Shown here one piece after another: positions 9,376 through 19,853 of a stretch of DNA of 64,000 nt. How positions within the stretch are numbered: the stretch's first letter is position 1; the number at the start of each line of letters is the position of its first letter. The notes beneath the pieces are model-generated. The model was not told the origin of the DNA and did not search any database. It worked only from the letters and a program-made list of their open reading frames with translations. The stretch spans positions 1-64,000 of the forward strand of contig JACQZU010000014.1 in the NCBI GenBank assembly GCA_016213735.1, read 5' to 3'. Source of the DNA: Acidobacteriota bacterium (lineage in GTDB: Bacteria; Acidobacteriota; Holophagae; Holophagales; Holophagaceae). The position numbers were made by a program, and so were the translations under genes.

Positions 9376-11310
9376 TCAATCCGCCAGTGTGCTGAGATCT
9401 CCCGGATCCTGGCCGAGCGCCTCGGCCTTGAGCGCCCGACGCACGATCTTCCCGCTGCGGGTCTTGGGAAGGGAGGCCCGTATCTGGATTTCCGCAGGCG
9501 TGGCGATGGCGCCCAGGTCCTCCCGGACGTGGTCCCGGAGGCTGGCGATGAGGCCAGGCCCGGTTTCAGTTCCGGCCCGAACCACCACGAAGGCCATGAT
9601 GCTCTCGCCCTTGATCGGGTCCGGCAGGCCGACGACGGCGGACTCTGCCACGGCGGGATGGCGCAGCAGGCAGCTCTCGACATCCGCGGTCCCGATCCGG
9701 TGGCCGGCGACGTTCAGCACGTCGTCCGCCCGGCCCAGCACCGCGAAGTAGCCCTCGGTGTCCTTGAAGGCCACGTCCCCCGCGCAGTAGTAGCCAGGGA
9801 TCTCCTGCCAGTAGGCCTCGTAGCGCTTCGGGTCGTTCCACACGGTTCGGAGCATGTAGGGCAGGGGGCGCGTGAGCACCAGGAGGCCGCCCTGGTTGTC
9901 CGGGACGGGCTTCCCGTCCTTGTCCACGACCGCGGCGCCCACCCCGGGCATGGGCTTGCCAACCTTACCGGGACGGGCCTCGAAGGTGGGCATGGTGCCC
10001 AGCACGGGGCCGGCGATCTCGGTCTGCCAGAAGTTGTCCACCACCATGCCGTTGGCCTGGCCCACCAGGTACTTCTGGGCCCACCGGTGCGCCTCGGGGT
10101 TCAGTGGCTCGCCCGCGCAGGCCATCAGGCGGAGCTTGCTGAGGTCGAACTTGCTGGGGGCCTCTCCCCCGTGGCTCATCCACATGCGCACCGCCGTGGG
10201 GGCGGTGAACATCACGTTCACCCCGTAGCGCTCGCAGAGCTCCCAGGTCACGTCGGGGCTCGGGTAATCCGGGGCGCCCTCGCGGACGAGGATCGTCGCC
10301 CCGATGCTCAGGGGGCCGTACACGATGAAGCTGTGGCCCACGATCCAGCCGATGTCCGAGGTGGACCAGTAGATGTCCCGTTCCTGGATCTGGAAGAAGG
10401 CCTTGGCCAGGTAGGTCACCCCCACCATGTAGCCGCCGGTGACGTGGACCACGCCCTTGGGCCGGCCCGTGGTGCCGCTGGTGTAGAGGATGAAGAGGGG
10501 GTGATCGGCGTCCACCATCTCGGGCTCGCAGCGGATCTCCCGGGGCTGCTGGATGTCGTACCAGTCCTTCTCGCGGTCGGAGTCGAACTTCACGTCCGGG
10601 TCTCCCGGCCGGCTCCCCCGGCGGTGGACGATCACGTGGTCCACGAAGGAAAGGTCGCGGACGGCCTCGTCCACCGCGGGCTTCAGGGGGATCTTCTTCC
10701 CTCGCCGGAAGGTGAAGTCGGAACAGACCACCACCTTGGCGTGGGCGTCCTCGATTCGCGCCTTGAGGGACTGGTGCCCCATGCCGGCGTAGACCACGGA
10801 GTGGATGGCCCCGATCCGGGCGCAGGCCAGCATGGTGATGATTCCCTCCGGGGTGAGGGGCATGTAGAGAATGACCCGGTCCCCCTTCGCGACCCCCAGG
10901 CGCTTCAGGGTGTTGGCGAAACGGTTCATTTCCCGGTAGAGACGGTTGTAGGTGTAGGAGCGCTCCTCCCCGTCCTCCCCGACCCAGAGCAGGGCTGCCT
11001 TGTTCCGCCGGTCCCCGTGGACATGGCGGTCGATGCAATTGACGGTGGCATTCAGCCGGCCGCCCAGGAACCAGGAATGGTTCGGCGCCTTGAAGTCCAG
11101 CACCTTGCTCCAGGGCTGGTACCACTCCAGGGCCCGGGCCTTCTCCGCCCAGAAGACCTCCGGATCCTCCTCGGCGATGGCGCACTCTGCTTCGTAGTTC
11201 ACCGCGGCCTGGCGCGCGAGCCAGCCGCGGGGAGGAATGGCGGACTCGCCTTTCAGGAGAGCCTGGATGTTCGCCTGTTGACTCGAACTGATTTCGAGCT
11301 CGTTGGCCAT
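9376..11310 (-). CDS. acs: acetyl-CoA synthetase (AMP-forming)
   Basis: Activates acetate to acetyl-CoA through acetyl-AMP. The 644-residue length is normal. Seen are the AMP-binding P-loop LYTSGTTGRPKG, the Trp-containing STSDIGWIVGHS segment of the acetate pocket, and the C-terminal PKTRSGKIVRRAL holding the catalytic Lys that is commonly regulated by acetylation. The ATG at 11310 has a GAGGAG Shine-Dalgarno. No Pat/CobB genes are nearby. It stands alone between terminator 9304-9330 and a divergent metalloprotease gene; the 172-base gap should hold both promoters. Confidence 0.97.
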   Translation of the reverse strand: MANELEISSSQQANIQALLKGESAIPPRGWLARQAAVNYEAECAIAEEDPEVFWAEKARALEWYQPWSKVLDFKAPNHSWFLGGRLNATVNCIDRHVHGDRRNKAALLWVGEDGEERSYTYNRLYREMNRFANTLKRLGVAKGDRVILYMPLTPEGIITMLACARIGAIHSVVYAGMGHQSLKARIEDAHAKVVVCSDFTFRRGKKIPLKPAVDEAVRDLSFVDHVIVHRRGSRPGDPDVKFDSDREKDWYDIQQPREIRCEPEMVDADHPLFILYTSGTTGRPKGVVHVTGGYMVGVTYLAKAFFQIQERDIYWSTSDIGWIVGHSFIVYGPLSIGATILVREGAPDYPSPDVTWELCERYGVNVMFTAPTAVRMWMSHGGEAPSKFDLSKLRLMACAGEPLNPEAHRWAQKYLVGQANGMVVDNFWQTEIAGPVLGTMPTFEARPGKVGKPMPGVGAAVVDKDGKPVPDNQGGLLVLTRPLPYMLRTVWNDPKRYEAYWQEIPGYYCAGDVAFKDTEGYFAVLGRADDVLNVAGHRIGTADVESCLLRHPAVAESAVVGLPDPIKGESIMAFVVVRAGTETGPGLIASLRDHVREDLGAIATPAEIQIRASLPKTRSGKIVRRALKAEALGQDPGDLSTLAD

Positions 11311-11482
11311 TGCGTGCTCCTCGCCGGGATTTTGGGTGTGGATCCTGTTCTACCTGCGGTCAGGTTTCCCGCCAAGCAAAAGTCCCGGATCAACCTTCCA
11401 GGGGTCCGAAAAAATGGCAGGAAAGTGACAATTGGATCGTAATGCGAGGTATGATGCCCGGAACTTTCCGCCTGGAGGATGG

Positions 11483-14080
11483 ATGCGAACCCTCGGTCCC
11501 CTGCCCGCTTCCCTGCTCGCCCTGGGCCTGATCGCCCAAGCGCCCCCTCCCACCCCGACCCCGGGTCCCGGTCCCGGCGGCCCGGCGGCTCCCAGGCCGG
11601 CTGGAGCCCCAGGGCTCCCCGGAGCCCCAGGCGCCGAGGCGGAACCCAAGCCCTACGACAAGGTCATCACCCCGGAGGCCAAGACCCAGCCGGGCCTTTT
11701 CAAGGTCCATCGGGTCAAGAGCAAGCTCTACTTCGAGATCCCCAAGGCCCTGCTGGGCAGCGAGCTGCTGCTCGTCGCCACGGCCCAGCAGGTTCCGGAG
11801 GGGGTGAACCACGCCGGCTCGGCCGTGGCCCGGGAGGTGGTGCGCTTCACCCTCCATGAGAACAAGGTCTACCTGCAGGGGGTCTCCCATGCCTACATGA
11901 GCGACCCGGGCAAGGCCATCGCCCCGGCCGTCGCCGCCTCCCAGAGGGACACCATCCTTCGGAGCTTTTCCGTGGAGGCCTTCTCCAAGGACGGCGCGCC
12001 GGTCATCGACGCCGGGGGCTTCTTCACGAGCGAGGTCGGCCCCTTCACCGCCAAGGGGCTCCTGAACGCCACCATGCTGGACGTCTCGCGCAGCTACGTG
12101 GACCAGGCCAAGGCCTTCCCCACCAGCCTCCGGGTGGACGCCGTGCAGACCTACACGCTGGCCTCTCCTTTCGCGGGCGCCACCCCCATCCCTGGGATGC
12201 CCACCCCTCCGGCCCGCAGCGGTTCGGTGCTGATGGCCTACAGCCTCGTGCAACTGCCCGGGAAACCCATGATGCCGCGGCACCTGGACGACCGGGTCGG
12301 GTACTTCGGCATCTCCCGGGTGGATTACGGCAGCGACGAGCATGAGTCCAAGCGGGAGCGCTTCATCGCCCGCTGGCGCCTCGAGAAGAAGGACCCCAGC
12401 GCGGCCCTCAGCGAGCCCGTGAAGCCCATCGTCTGGTACATCGACCGGAACACCCCCACGGCTCTGGTGCCCTACGTCAAGAAGGGGGTGGAGGCCTGGA
12501 ACGTGGCCTTCGAGGCGGCGGGCTTCAAGAACGCGGTGCAGGCCCGGACCTTCCCCACCAAGGAGCAGGACCCCGAATTCGATCCCGAGGACATCCGGTA
12601 CAGCGTCATCCGCTGGGTGCCCAGTCCCATCGCCAACGCCTACGGCCCCCACATTTCGGATCCGCGAACCGGCGAGATCCTGAACGCCGACATCGTGATG
12701 TACCACAACATCCTCCAGCTGCAGCGGGACTGGTACTTCACCCAGGTGGGCCCCCTGGACAAGCGGGCCCAGAAACTGCCGCTCCCCGACGACCTCATGG
12801 GGGAACTCGTCGCCTACGTGGTGACCCACGAGTGCGGCCATTCCCTGGGCTTCCCCCACAACATGAAATCCTCGAGCCTCTACCCCATCGAGAAAATCCG
12901 GGACAAGGCCTGGCTCAAGGAGATGGGTCATGTGGCCACCCTCATGGACTACAGCCGCTTCAATTACGTGGCGCAGCCGGAGGACGGGATCGACCCCGAA
13001 CTTCTCCGCCCCAAGGTGGGCCCCTACGACCTCTTCGCCGTGAAGTGGGGCTACCAGCCCATCCCCGGGGCCAAGACCCCCAAGGAGGAGAAGGCCACGT
13101 TGGACGCCTGGGCCCTGGAACAGGACGCCAAGCCCTGGCTGCGCTTCTCGACCCCCCGGGCCGCCGGGAGCGACCCGGGCGAGAACACCGAGGCCGTGGG
13201 CGACGCCGACGCCGTGAAGGCCACCACCCTGGGCACCAAGAACCTCCAGCGGGTGCTGGCCATGCTGCCCGCGGCGGTGGAAAAACCCGGGGAGAGCGAC
13301 GACACCCTGGAACACCTCTACCGCGCCGTGTGGGGCCAGTGGTCCAGGGAGCTGGGCCACGTCGCCGCCATCGTGGGCGGTTTCGACAGCCAGAACAAGC
13401 ACCAGGGACAGAAGGGGCCGGTGTTCACCCCGGTGCCCAGGGCCCGGCAGAAGGATGCCGTGCGCTACCTCAACGAAGCCGTGTTCAGGACACCCCAATG
13501 GATCCTGGACAAGAACATCCTGGCGAGGCTGAGCCCGGCCTCGGGCAGCACGCAGCTCCTCGGCGCCCAGCGCAGCGCCCTGCGGGCCCTGCTGGACCGG
13601 GGCCGCACGCTCCGCCTCCAGGAGCAGGAGGCCCTCCTGGGGGATCAGGCCTACAAACTGACCGAGATGCTCGCCGACCTCAGGGACGGCATTTTCGGGG
13701 AACTCAAGGCCGCCGCCCCCAGGGTCGAGCCCATGCGCCGCAACCTCCAGCGGGCCTACCTGGAACAGCTCGACGAGAGGCTGAACCGGCCAGCCCCGTC
13801 GGTCCCACCCCAGTTGGCCGCCTTCGTGCAGATGGCCCCGAACCTCCCGGACGACACGCGGGGTGCCATCCGGGCCGAGCTGAGGAGTCTCCAGGCCGCT
13901 GCCTCGGCCAAGGCCGCCGTGGCCGGGGATCGGGGCACCCGGGCCCACCTGGAGGATGTGAAGGACCAGATCTCGAAGATCCTCGATCCCCGTTTCGCTC
14001 CGGCGGCCGGCAGTTCCCCGTCGGTCTTCCGCCTCGGGGTCCAGGACGCCTGCTGGCCTTCCGCCCTCCCGGAGGAGTGA
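11483..14080 (+). CDS. secreted zinc-dependent metalloprotease (DUF5117/DUF4953 family)
   Basis: An exported protein of 865 residues. It starts with a signal peptide (MRTLGPLPASLLALGLIAQA) and a Pro/Gly-rich linker. The N-terminal part matches DUF5117, and the metzincin-like motif HECGHSLGFPH spans residues 449-459, supplying three His ligands and the catalytic Glu450, within the DUF4953 region. ATG 11483 has a GGAGG Shine-Dalgarno; an upstream in-frame ATG (11432) would bury the signal peptide. The family is common in Acidobacteriota and Bacteroidota; substrates are unknown. Confidence 0.9.
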   Translation: MRTLGPLPASLLALGLIAQAPPPTPTPGPGPGGPAAPRPAGAPGLPGAPGAEAEPKPYDKVITPEAKTQPGLFKVHRVKSKLYFEIPKALLGSELLLVATAQQVPEGVNHAGSAVAREVVRFTLHENKVYLQGVSHAYMSDPGKAIAPAVAASQRDTILRSFSVEAFSKDGAPVIDAGGFFTSEVGPFTAKGLLNATMLDVSRSYVDQAKAFPTSLRVDAVQTYTLASPFAGATPIPGMPTPPARSGSVLMAYSLVQLPGKPMMPRHLDDRVGYFGISRVDYGSDEHESKRERFIARWRLEKKDPSAALSEPVKPIVWYIDRNTPTALVPYVKKGVEAWNVAFEAAGFKNAVQARTFPTKEQDPEFDPEDIRYSVIRWVPSPIANAYGPHISDPRTGEILNADIVMYHNILQLQRDWYFTQVGPLDKRAQKLPLPDDLMGELVAYVVTHECGHSLGFPHNMKSSSLYPIEKIRDKAWLKEMGHVATLMDYSRFNYVAQPEDGIDPELLRPKVGPYDLFAVKWGYQPIPGAKTPKEEKATLDAWALEQDAKPWLRFSTPRAAGSDPGENTEAVGDADAVKATTLGTKNLQRVLAMLPAAVEKPGESDDTLEHLYRAVWGQWSRELGHVAAIVGGFDSQNKHQGQKGPVFTPVPRARQKDAVRYLNEAVFRTPQWILDKNILARLSPASGSTQLLGAQRSALRALLDRGRTLRLQEQEALLGDQAYKLTEMLADLRDGIFGELKAAAPRVEPMRRNLQRAYLEQLDERLNRPAPSVPPQLAAFVQMAPNLPDDTRGAIRAELRSLQAAASAKAAVAGDRGTRAHLEDVKDQISKILDPRFAPAAGSSPSVFRLGVQDACWPSALPEE

Positions 14081-14125
14081 GGCTTCAGCCCGGGATTCCG
14101 GTCCCCCGGAGAGTCCAGACCCGAA

Positions 14126-15292
14126 CTACAACAGCGCCCCAGGAGCCAGGCCCCATTCCAGGGGGTCCGCGTAGCTCTCGATGCCGTCGGTGCCGCCGGC
14201 GAGGTCCAGTTCCGCCCCGGGCAGGGCCGGGCCGCGACGGGAGTCCTCCAGGAGCCCAACCACGGGTTTGAGAAGTTCAGGACCCTGTTCAAGGACCACG
14301 GCGAGCCGGCCGCTCACAAGGCGCACCAGGGAACCGACGGGGTAGATCCCCAGGGTCCGGATGAACCGCTCGACCAGTTCCCCATCCAGGTGATCCCCGG
14401 ACCATTCCAGGAGCTTGCGCAGCGCCTCGGTGGGCTCCAGGCCGCGGTGATAGCAGCGGTCGGAGGTGATGGCGTCGTAGACATCCGCGATGGCGGCCAT
14501 TCGCCCCAGCAGGCTGATCGAGCGCCCGCGGCAACCGGAAGGATAGCCCGCCCCCCCGAGGCGCTCGTGGTGCTCGGCGGCCACCTGGAGCACCGCTTCC
14601 GAGATTCCCGGGAGGTCCTCCAGCAACCGCCTCCCCAGGGAAGCGTGGGATTTCATCACGGCGAATTCCTCCGGGCTCAGGGGCCCTGGCTTGTTGAGGA
14701 TCTCGGGGGGGATCCGCATTTTCCCGGCGTCGTGGAGCAGGCCCCCCAGGCCAGCCTCGTACGCTTGTTCCGCGGACATTCCCTGGCCGTTGCAGAAGGC
14801 CACCAGGAGGGCGCAGACACTCACGGAGTGTTGGAAGGTGTAGGTGTCGACCTGCTTCAACCGGGCCAGGCCGATGAGGGCTCCAGGGTTCCGGGCGAGG
14901 GAAGCCTGCACCTCCTCCACCACCGGTCGGGCCCGGGAGGGGTCCACCTGCTTCCCGAGCCTAACCTGCTGGAGGAGCCCCTGGGCCACCGCCCCGGCCT
15001 CGGACAGAATGCGCCGGGCGGCCTGGGCTTCCTCGCGGTGGGAAAGTCTTGGAGCATGGTGGGCCGGCTCAGACCCCGGGGCCACCGGTTCGGAGGGCCC
15101 GGGCACGTCCAGGCCGCGGGCCGTGTCGATGTCCACCTCCACGATGCCCTGGCGCTTGATCTTTCGGATCTGCTCCTCGTCCCTGAGGACGAAGTGGGAG
15201 TGGATGAATCCATGGCTGAAATAGCCGCGGCGCAGGTCGTGGATGTACATCCCCGGCCTGAGCTGTCCGACGGCTACCCGCTTGATGGCCAT
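14126..15292 (-). CDS. HD-GYP domain protein, probable c-di-GMP phosphodiesterase
   Basis: A 388-residue cytoplasmic protein with an N-terminal DUF3391-type domain (about 1-60) and an HD-GYP domain (about 145-320). Metal ligands are visible: His155, His187-Asp188 in LLHDAGK, His241-His242-Glu243, and GYP at 249-251. The usual HHExxDGxGYP reads HHERLGGAGYP here, so the Asp after HHE is replaced by Gly; activity may be altered. ATG 15292 fits family starts. It lies 49 bases downstream of nudJ on the same strand. Confidence 0.88.
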   Translation of the reverse strand: MAIKRVAVGQLRPGMYIHDLRRGYFSHGFIHSHFVLRDEEQIRKIKRQGIVEVDIDTARGLDVPGPSEPVAPGSEPAHHAPRLSHREEAQAARRILSEAGAVAQGLLQQVRLGKQVDPSRARPVVEEVQASLARNPGALIGLARLKQVDTYTFQHSVSVCALLVAFCNGQGMSAEQAYEAGLGGLLHDAGKMRIPPEILNKPGPLSPEEFAVMKSHASLGRRLLEDLPGISEAVLQVAAEHHERLGGAGYPSGCRGRSISLLGRMAAIADVYDAITSDRCYHRGLEPTEALRKLLEWSGDHLDGELVERFIRTLGIYPVGSLVRLVSGRLAVVLEQGPELLKPVVGLLEDSRRGPALPGAELDLAGGTDGIESYADPLEWGLAPGALL

Positions 15293-15341
15293 CCCGCGCA
15301 CTCGCAGCCAGAATCGGCCCGACCTGGTCCGACCTTGAGAT

Positions 15342-15803
15342 TCAGCGGTCCGAGCGCAAGCCCCCGATGGCCCCCAGGGGAATTCGCCGGCCCCGGATGA
15401 AATCGTCCAGGCACGCGAGGACCAGGCTGGACCTCTGCCTGCGGGCGGCGATCTCCTCCCGGGTGAGCCAGTGGCAGGCCAGGATCTCGGAGTCGCCGGG
15501 GCGGGCCTCCAGGTCCGGGGGCACGGTGCCTGCAAAGCACACCCGGCAGTAGTCCCGTCCGTTCCGGGCCCGCACCTGGTAGACCCCGACGAGGGTTTCG
15601 GGGGTGAAGGGGAGGCTGGTCTCCTCCCGGGTCTCCCGGATCACGGCGTCGATCAGGGATTCGCCGGGGTCCACGTGGCCCGCGGGCTGGTTGAGGACAC
15701 GCTGGGGGTTGGCCCCGTCGAGCTCCTCCACGACGAGGAAACGGTCCTCCCGCTGCACGATGGCGGCGACGGTAAGGCCCCAGGAGAGAACGGGGACGGC
15801 CAT
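15342..15803 (-). CDS. Nudix hydrolase, NudJ-like phosphatase
   Basis: A 153-residue Nudix protein. The Nudix box begins at the Gly of GHVDPGE and ends in RETREETSL, with the usual final Gly replaced by Ser. The preceding NQPA and following VGVYQ segments match the NudJ (YmfB) group, which acts on thiamine pyrophosphate precursors and nucleoside di- or triphosphates. Its ATG directly abuts the acnB stop codon with no spacer, so it is likely co-transcribed with acnB. Confidence 0.85.
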   Translation of the reverse strand: MAVPVLSWGLTVAAIVQREDRFLVVEELDGANPQRVLNQPAGHVDPGESLIDAVIRETREETSLPFTPETLVGVYQVRARNGRDYCRVCFAGTVPPDLEARPGDSEILACHWLTREEIAARRQRSSLVLACLDDFIRGRRIPLGAIGGLRSDR

Positions 15804-18380
15804 CTAGACCGCCACGGTTTGAGCGACGTCGCGGAAGCTGGGGATCTGATCGAAGTTCATGTATCGATAGATGTCCTTGGCCTTCGGGCCCACCACGGCC
15901 ATGTGCTGGAGGTACTCGGCCACCGTGGGGACCTTCCCGGTGAGCGCGCAGACGGCGGCCAGTTCTGCGGAGCCCAGGTACACCCGGGTGTCGATCCCGA
16001 GCCGGTTGGGGAAGTTGCGGGTGCTGGTGGACATGGCCGTGGACCCTTTCCGGATCTGGGCCTGGTTGCCCATGCAGAGGGAGCAGCCCGGCATCTCCAT
16101 GCGGGCGCCGGTGCGGCCCAGGATGCCGTAGTAACCCTCCTCGGTGAGGATCAGGGCGTCCATCTTGGTGGGGGGGGCGATCCACAGGCGCGTGGGAAGG
16201 TCCGTCTTGCCGTCCAGGAGGCGCCCCGCGGCCCTGAAATGGCCGATGTTGGTCATGCAGGAGCCGATGAAGACCTCGTCGATCCGATCCCCCGCGACCT
16301 CGGAGAGGAGCTTGACGTCGTCGGGATCGTTGGGGCAGGCGACGACGGGCTCCTTCACGTCAGCCAGGTCGATCTCGATGACCGCGGCGTACTCGGCGTC
16401 TGCGTCGGGAGAGAGCAGCTCGGGCCGCGCGATCCAGGCCTGCATGGCCCGGATGCGACGCTCCAGAGCCCCCCGGTCCTCGTAGCCATTGGCGATCATC
16501 CACTTCATGAGGGTGTGGTTGGAGGTCATGTACTCGACGATCGGTTCCTTGTCCAGCCTCACGGTGCAGCCCGCGGCGCTGCGTTCGGCGGAGGCGTCGG
16601 TCAGCTCGAAGGCTTGCTCGACCTTCAGCTTGGGGAGCCCCTCGATCTCCAGGATGCGGCCCGAGAAGACGTTCTTCTTGCCCTTCTTCTCGACGGTGAG
16701 GAGGCCCATCTTGATGGCGTAGTAGGGGATCGCGTTCACCAGGTCCCGCAGCGTGATCCCGGGCTGCAATTCCCCCTTGAATCGCACGAGGACGGACTCG
16801 GGCATGTCCAGCGGCATGACCCCGGTGGCCGCGGCGAAGGCCACCAGACCCGAGCCGGCGGGGAAGGAGATGCCGATGGGGAACCGGGTGTGGGAGTCGC
16901 CGCCGGTGCCCACCGTGTCGGGGAGCAGGAGGCGGTTGAGCCAGCTGTGGATCACGCCGTCCCCTGGGGCCAGGGAGACGCCGCCCCGGTGGGTGATGAA
17001 GGGCGGGAGCTCCCGGTGGGTCTTCACGTCCACGGGCTTGGGATAGGGGGCCGTGTGGCAGAAGGACTGCATCACCATGTCCGCGCTGAACTGAAGGCAG
17101 GCCAGGTCCTTCAGTTCGTCCCGGGTCATCGGGCCCGTGGTGTCCTGGGAACCCACGGTGGTCATGCGCGGCTCGCAGTAGGCGCCGGGGCGGATGCCGG
17201 CCATCCCGCAGGCCCGGCCCACCATCTTCTGGGCCAGGCTGAAGCCCTTGCCCGAATCGGCCGGGGCCGGGGGCAGGCGGAAAGCGGTGGAGGGGGGCAG
17301 GCCCAGGGACTCCCTGGCCTTGGCGGTGAGGCCGCGGCCGATGATGAGGGGGATCCGCCCCCCGGCGCGAACCTCGTCGAAGATCACTTCGGACTTCACC
17401 TTGAACTCCGCGATGACCTGGCCGTCCTTCAGGGCCTTCCCCTCGAAGGGGCGCAACTCCACCACGTCCCCCATCTCCATCCTGGACACGTCCAGCTCGA
17501 TGGGCAGGGCGCCGGCGTCCTCCATGGTGTTGTAGAAGATCGGGGCGATCTTGCTGCCCAGGCAGACCCCGCCGAAGCGCTTGTTGGGGACGAAGGGGAT
17601 GTCCTCCCCCGTGAACCAGAGCACCGAGTTGGTCGCCGATTTGCGGGAGGAGCCCGTGCCCACCACATCCCCGACGTAGGCCACGAGGTTGCCCTTGGCC
17701 TTGAGGGCCTCCAGTTGGCGCAGGGGGCCCACCTTGCCGGGCTCGTCCGGCTCGATTCCGGGCCTCGGATTCTTCAGCATGGCCAGGGCGTGCAAGGGGA
17801 TGTCGGGGCGGCTCCAGGCGTCAGGGGCCGGGGAGAGGTCGTCGGTGTTCGTCTCCCCGCTGACCTTGAACACGGTGACCGTGAGGCTGCGGGGCACCTC
17901 CGGACGGGAGGTGAACCACTCCGCCTCGGCCCAGGACTGAAGGACGGATTTCGCGTTGGCATTCCCGGCGTCGGCCTTGGCCTTCACCAGCTGGAAGGCG
18001 TCGAAGACGAGGAGGGTGCCCTTCAGGCCCTTGGCAGCCACCGCGCCCACCGCGGGGTCGTCCAGCAGGTCGATGAGGGGCTGGACGTTGAAGCCGCCCA
18101 GCATGGTTCCCAGCAGCTCCGTGGCACGCTCCCGAGAGACCAAGGGGGAAGTCTCCACGCCCTTGGCGACCTTGGCCAGGAAGTCCGCCTTCACCGCGGC
18201 AGCATCGTCCACCCCGGCGGGAACGCGGTGGGTCAGCAGGTAGGCCAGTTCCTGTTCCTCCCCGGCCGGGGGGTTCTGGAGCAGGCCGACCAGGTCCAGG
18301 GTCTGCTGGACGGTGAGGGGAAGGGGCGGGATGCCCTGGGCGGCGCGTTCGGCGACCTGCTGTCGATAGGCCTCAAGCAT
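15804..18380 (-). CDS. acnB: bifunctional aconitate hydratase 2 / 2-methylisocitrate dehydratase
   Basis: TCA-cycle aconitase of the AcnB type, 858 residues against about 865 in E. coli. The N-terminal HEAT-like domain ([14 protein letters not shown]) comes first, then the swivel domain with [11 protein letters not shown], then the catalytic domain. Fe-S cluster cysteines are seen in [11 protein letters not shown] and CSLCMGNQ near the C-terminus. ATG 18380 has an AGGAG Shine-Dalgarno five bases upstream; the open frame to 18434 is not needed. No other TCA gene is adjacent. Confidence 0.97.
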   Translation of the reverse strand: MLEAYRQQVAERAAQGIPPLPLTVQQTLDLVGLLQNPPAGEEQELAYLLTHRVPAGVDDAAAVKADFLAKVAKGVETSPLVSRERATELLGTMLGGFNVQPLIDLLDDPAVGAVAAKGLKGTLLVFDAFQLVKAKADAGNANAKSVLQSWAEAEWFTSRPEVPRSLTVTVFKVSGETNTDDLSPAPDAWSRPDIPLHALAMLKNPRPGIEPDEPGKVGPLRQLEALKAKGNLVAYVGDVVGTGSSRKSATNSVLWFTGEDIPFVPNKRFGGVCLGSKIAPIFYNTMEDAGALPIELDVSRMEMGDVVELRPFEGKALKDGQVIAEFKVKSEVIFDEVRAGGRIPLIIGRGLTAKARESLGLPPSTAFRLPPAPADSGKGFSLAQKMVGRACGMAGIRPGAYCEPRMTTVGSQDTTGPMTRDELKDLACLQFSADMVMQSFCHTAPYPKPVDVKTHRELPPFITHRGGVSLAPGDGVIHSWLNRLLLPDTVGTGGDSHTRFPIGISFPAGSGLVAFAAATGVMPLDMPESVLVRFKGELQPGITLRDLVNAIPYYAIKMGLLTVEKKGKKNVFSGRILEIEGLPKLKVEQAFELTDASAERSAAGCTVRLDKEPIVEYMTSNHTLMKWMIANGYEDRGALERRIRAMQAWIARPELLSPDADAEYAAVIEIDLADVKEPVVACPNDPDDVKLLSEVAGDRIDEVFIGSCMTNIGHFRAAGRLLDGKTDLPTRLWIAPPTKMDALILTEEGYYGILGRTGARMEMPGCSLCMGNQAQIRKGSTAMSTSTRNFPNRLGIDTRVYLGSAELAAVCALTGKVPTVAEYLQHMAVVGPKAKDIYRYMNFDQIPSFRDVAQTVAV

Positions 18381-18512
18381 GGGGACTCCTGGACAAGTGT
18401 TGGGCGCATGAACCGGCCCGAAGCCCGGAAGCATCCGCCTCCCCGGCTCAGGTCCTCCAGTCTATCGCCCAAGGGTTCCTTTGCCTCCAGTCCGGTTGGG
18501 ACCGGCCCGCCA

Positions 18513-19250
18513 TCAGCGGTCGTCCTCGTACCAGTACTTTTGCGCGAAGGCCGACCCCCGCCCCGTCTTCAGCACCATCCCCAGGAGCAGGGCCGGCATC
18601 CGGGTGAAGTAGTGCCAATCCCCGTATTTGTCGAATTTCCGTGTGGAACCCAGGGCCTCGGTTCCCTTGAGGCGCAGCAGGGACTGGCCCCGGGAACGGC
18701 CCAGTCGCCGCAGGGACCACAGGAATTCCACATCTTCCGCGAACAGCCTGGCCTCGTTGTAGCCTCCGATGGCCTGGAAATCCTCCCTCCGGCAGAAAAC
18801 CACGCCGGTATCCACCTTCAAGGCGGCGACCAAGGCCATCAGGAGGCACCAGGTGAGGAAGATGCCCGGGGACCAGCGGTCCAGGCGAACCCCCGTCGCC
18901 CCTGCCACCCACCGCCCTTCCCCCATGGCCCGGTGGATGGCATCGAAGGTTTCCGGGTGGACCTCCGAGTCCGCGTCCACGAAGCAGAGGATTTCCCCGG
19001 TGGCGATCGCGGCGCCGCCGTTCCGGGCGGCCGCGATGGCGCGTTTTTGGACGGAAACCACCCTGCAGCCCCGGGCCTCCGCGATGCCTGCGGTGCCATC
19101 CGTGGAGGCGTTGTCCGCGACGATGACCTCCACCGCCCCCGACCCCAGGCGGCACCCGGCCTTGGCCGCGTCGATGGAATCCAGGAGGCGCGGCAGGTAC
19201 TTCTCCTCGTTCCACGCTGGGATCACGAGTGAAATCACCGGTCCTGGCAT
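18513..19250 (-). CDS. family 2 glycosyltransferase
   Basis: A 245-residue GT-A-fold transferase. The start reads [14 protein letters not shown], and NASTDGT follows. The metal-binding DADSE is at about residue 90, and an [11 protein letters not shown] segment serves as the acceptor-side motif. A hydrophobic stretch (about 130-150) may touch the membrane. It probably transfers a sugar to a lipid or polysaccharide precursor; donor and acceptor are unknown. No polysaccharide cluster surrounds it. The start at ATG 19250 is followed by a typical GT2 N-terminus, and the long upstream frame overlaps ribH on the other strand. Confidence 0.88.
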   Translation of the reverse strand: MPGPVISLVIPAWNEEKYLPRLLDSIDAAKAGCRLGSGAVEVIVADNASTDGTAGIAEARGCRVVSVQKRAIAAARNGGAAIATGEILCFVDADSEVHPETFDAIHRAMGEGRWVAGATGVRLDRWSPGIFLTWCLLMALVAALKVDTGVVFCRREDFQAIGGYNEARLFAEDVEFLWSLRRLGRSRGQSLLRLKGTEALGSTRKFDKYGDWHYFTRMPALLLGMVLKTGRGSAFAQKYWYEDDR

Positions 19251-19370
19251 GCCCCAAGGCTGCCACGGGTGATGGAATCGGGTGCTTGCAAATTCCCGAC
19301 CCGCCCCGGGTTCCCAACGAACTGTGCTAGGCTCATCGGTTCCGGCACAACCGCCTCGAGGGGGGTTCCC

Positions 19371-19853
19371 ATGGCGATCTTTGAAGGCCATCTGCGCGTC
19401 GAGAAGGGCGACCGTTTCGCCCTGGTGGCGGCGCGCTTCAACGACTTCATCGTGGACCGCCTGGTGGCCGGCGCCACGGACTGCCTCCTGCGCCATGGCG
19501 GCAGCGAATCCCAGGTGGACCTCTACAAGGTCCCGGGTTCCTTCGAACTGCCCCAGGCCGCCCTGCGGGTGGCCCGGTCGGGGCGCTACTCCGGCGTGGC
19601 CGTGCTCGGGGCCGTGATCCGGGGAGGGACCCCCCACTTCGACATGATCGCCGCGGAGGTGACCAAGGGGACCGCCCAGGTGGCCCTCGAGACCGGCGTT
19701 CCGGTGGTCTTCGGCGTCCTCACCACCGACACCGTGGAGCAGGCCATCGAGCGGGCCGGCACGAAGATGGGCAACAAGGGCTGGGAAGCCGCCCTGGGCC
19801 TCATCGAACTGGTGGACCTCGCCCGCCACCTCGAGGGGAAGGGCAAGCGCTGA
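19371..19853 (+). CDS. ribH: 6,7-dimethyl-8-ribityllumazine synthase
   Basis: Penultimate enzyme of riboflavin synthesis, condensing the ribityl-aminouracil with dihydroxybutanone phosphate. The 160-residue protein has [32 protein letters not shown] and [14 protein letters not shown]. The usual Glu of GxVIRGET is Gly here; the following His is kept. ATG 19371 has a GAGGGGGG ribosome-binding stretch. The stop overlaps the nusB start by one base (TGATG). No FMN riboswitch was recognised upstream, and no other rib genes are adjacent. Confidence 0.95.
   Translation: MAIFEGHLRVEKGDRFALVAARFNDFIVDRLVAGATDCLLRHGGSESQVDLYKVPGSFELPQAALRVARSGRYSGVAVLGAVIRGGTPHFDMIAAEVTKGTAQVALETGVPVVFGVLTTDTVEQAIERAGTKMGNKGWEAALGLIELVDLARHLEGKGKR

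Noticed and set aside
15471-19232. A 1253-codon open frame on the + strand
   Set aside because: It lies antisense to nudJ, acnB and the glycosyltransferase, all clearly recognised. The translation is rich in Gly, Val, His and Pro with no domain, as expected of a GC-rich shadow frame.
19251-19370. FMN riboswitch upstream of ribH
   Set aside because: The gap is short and lacks the conserved RFN-element segments.
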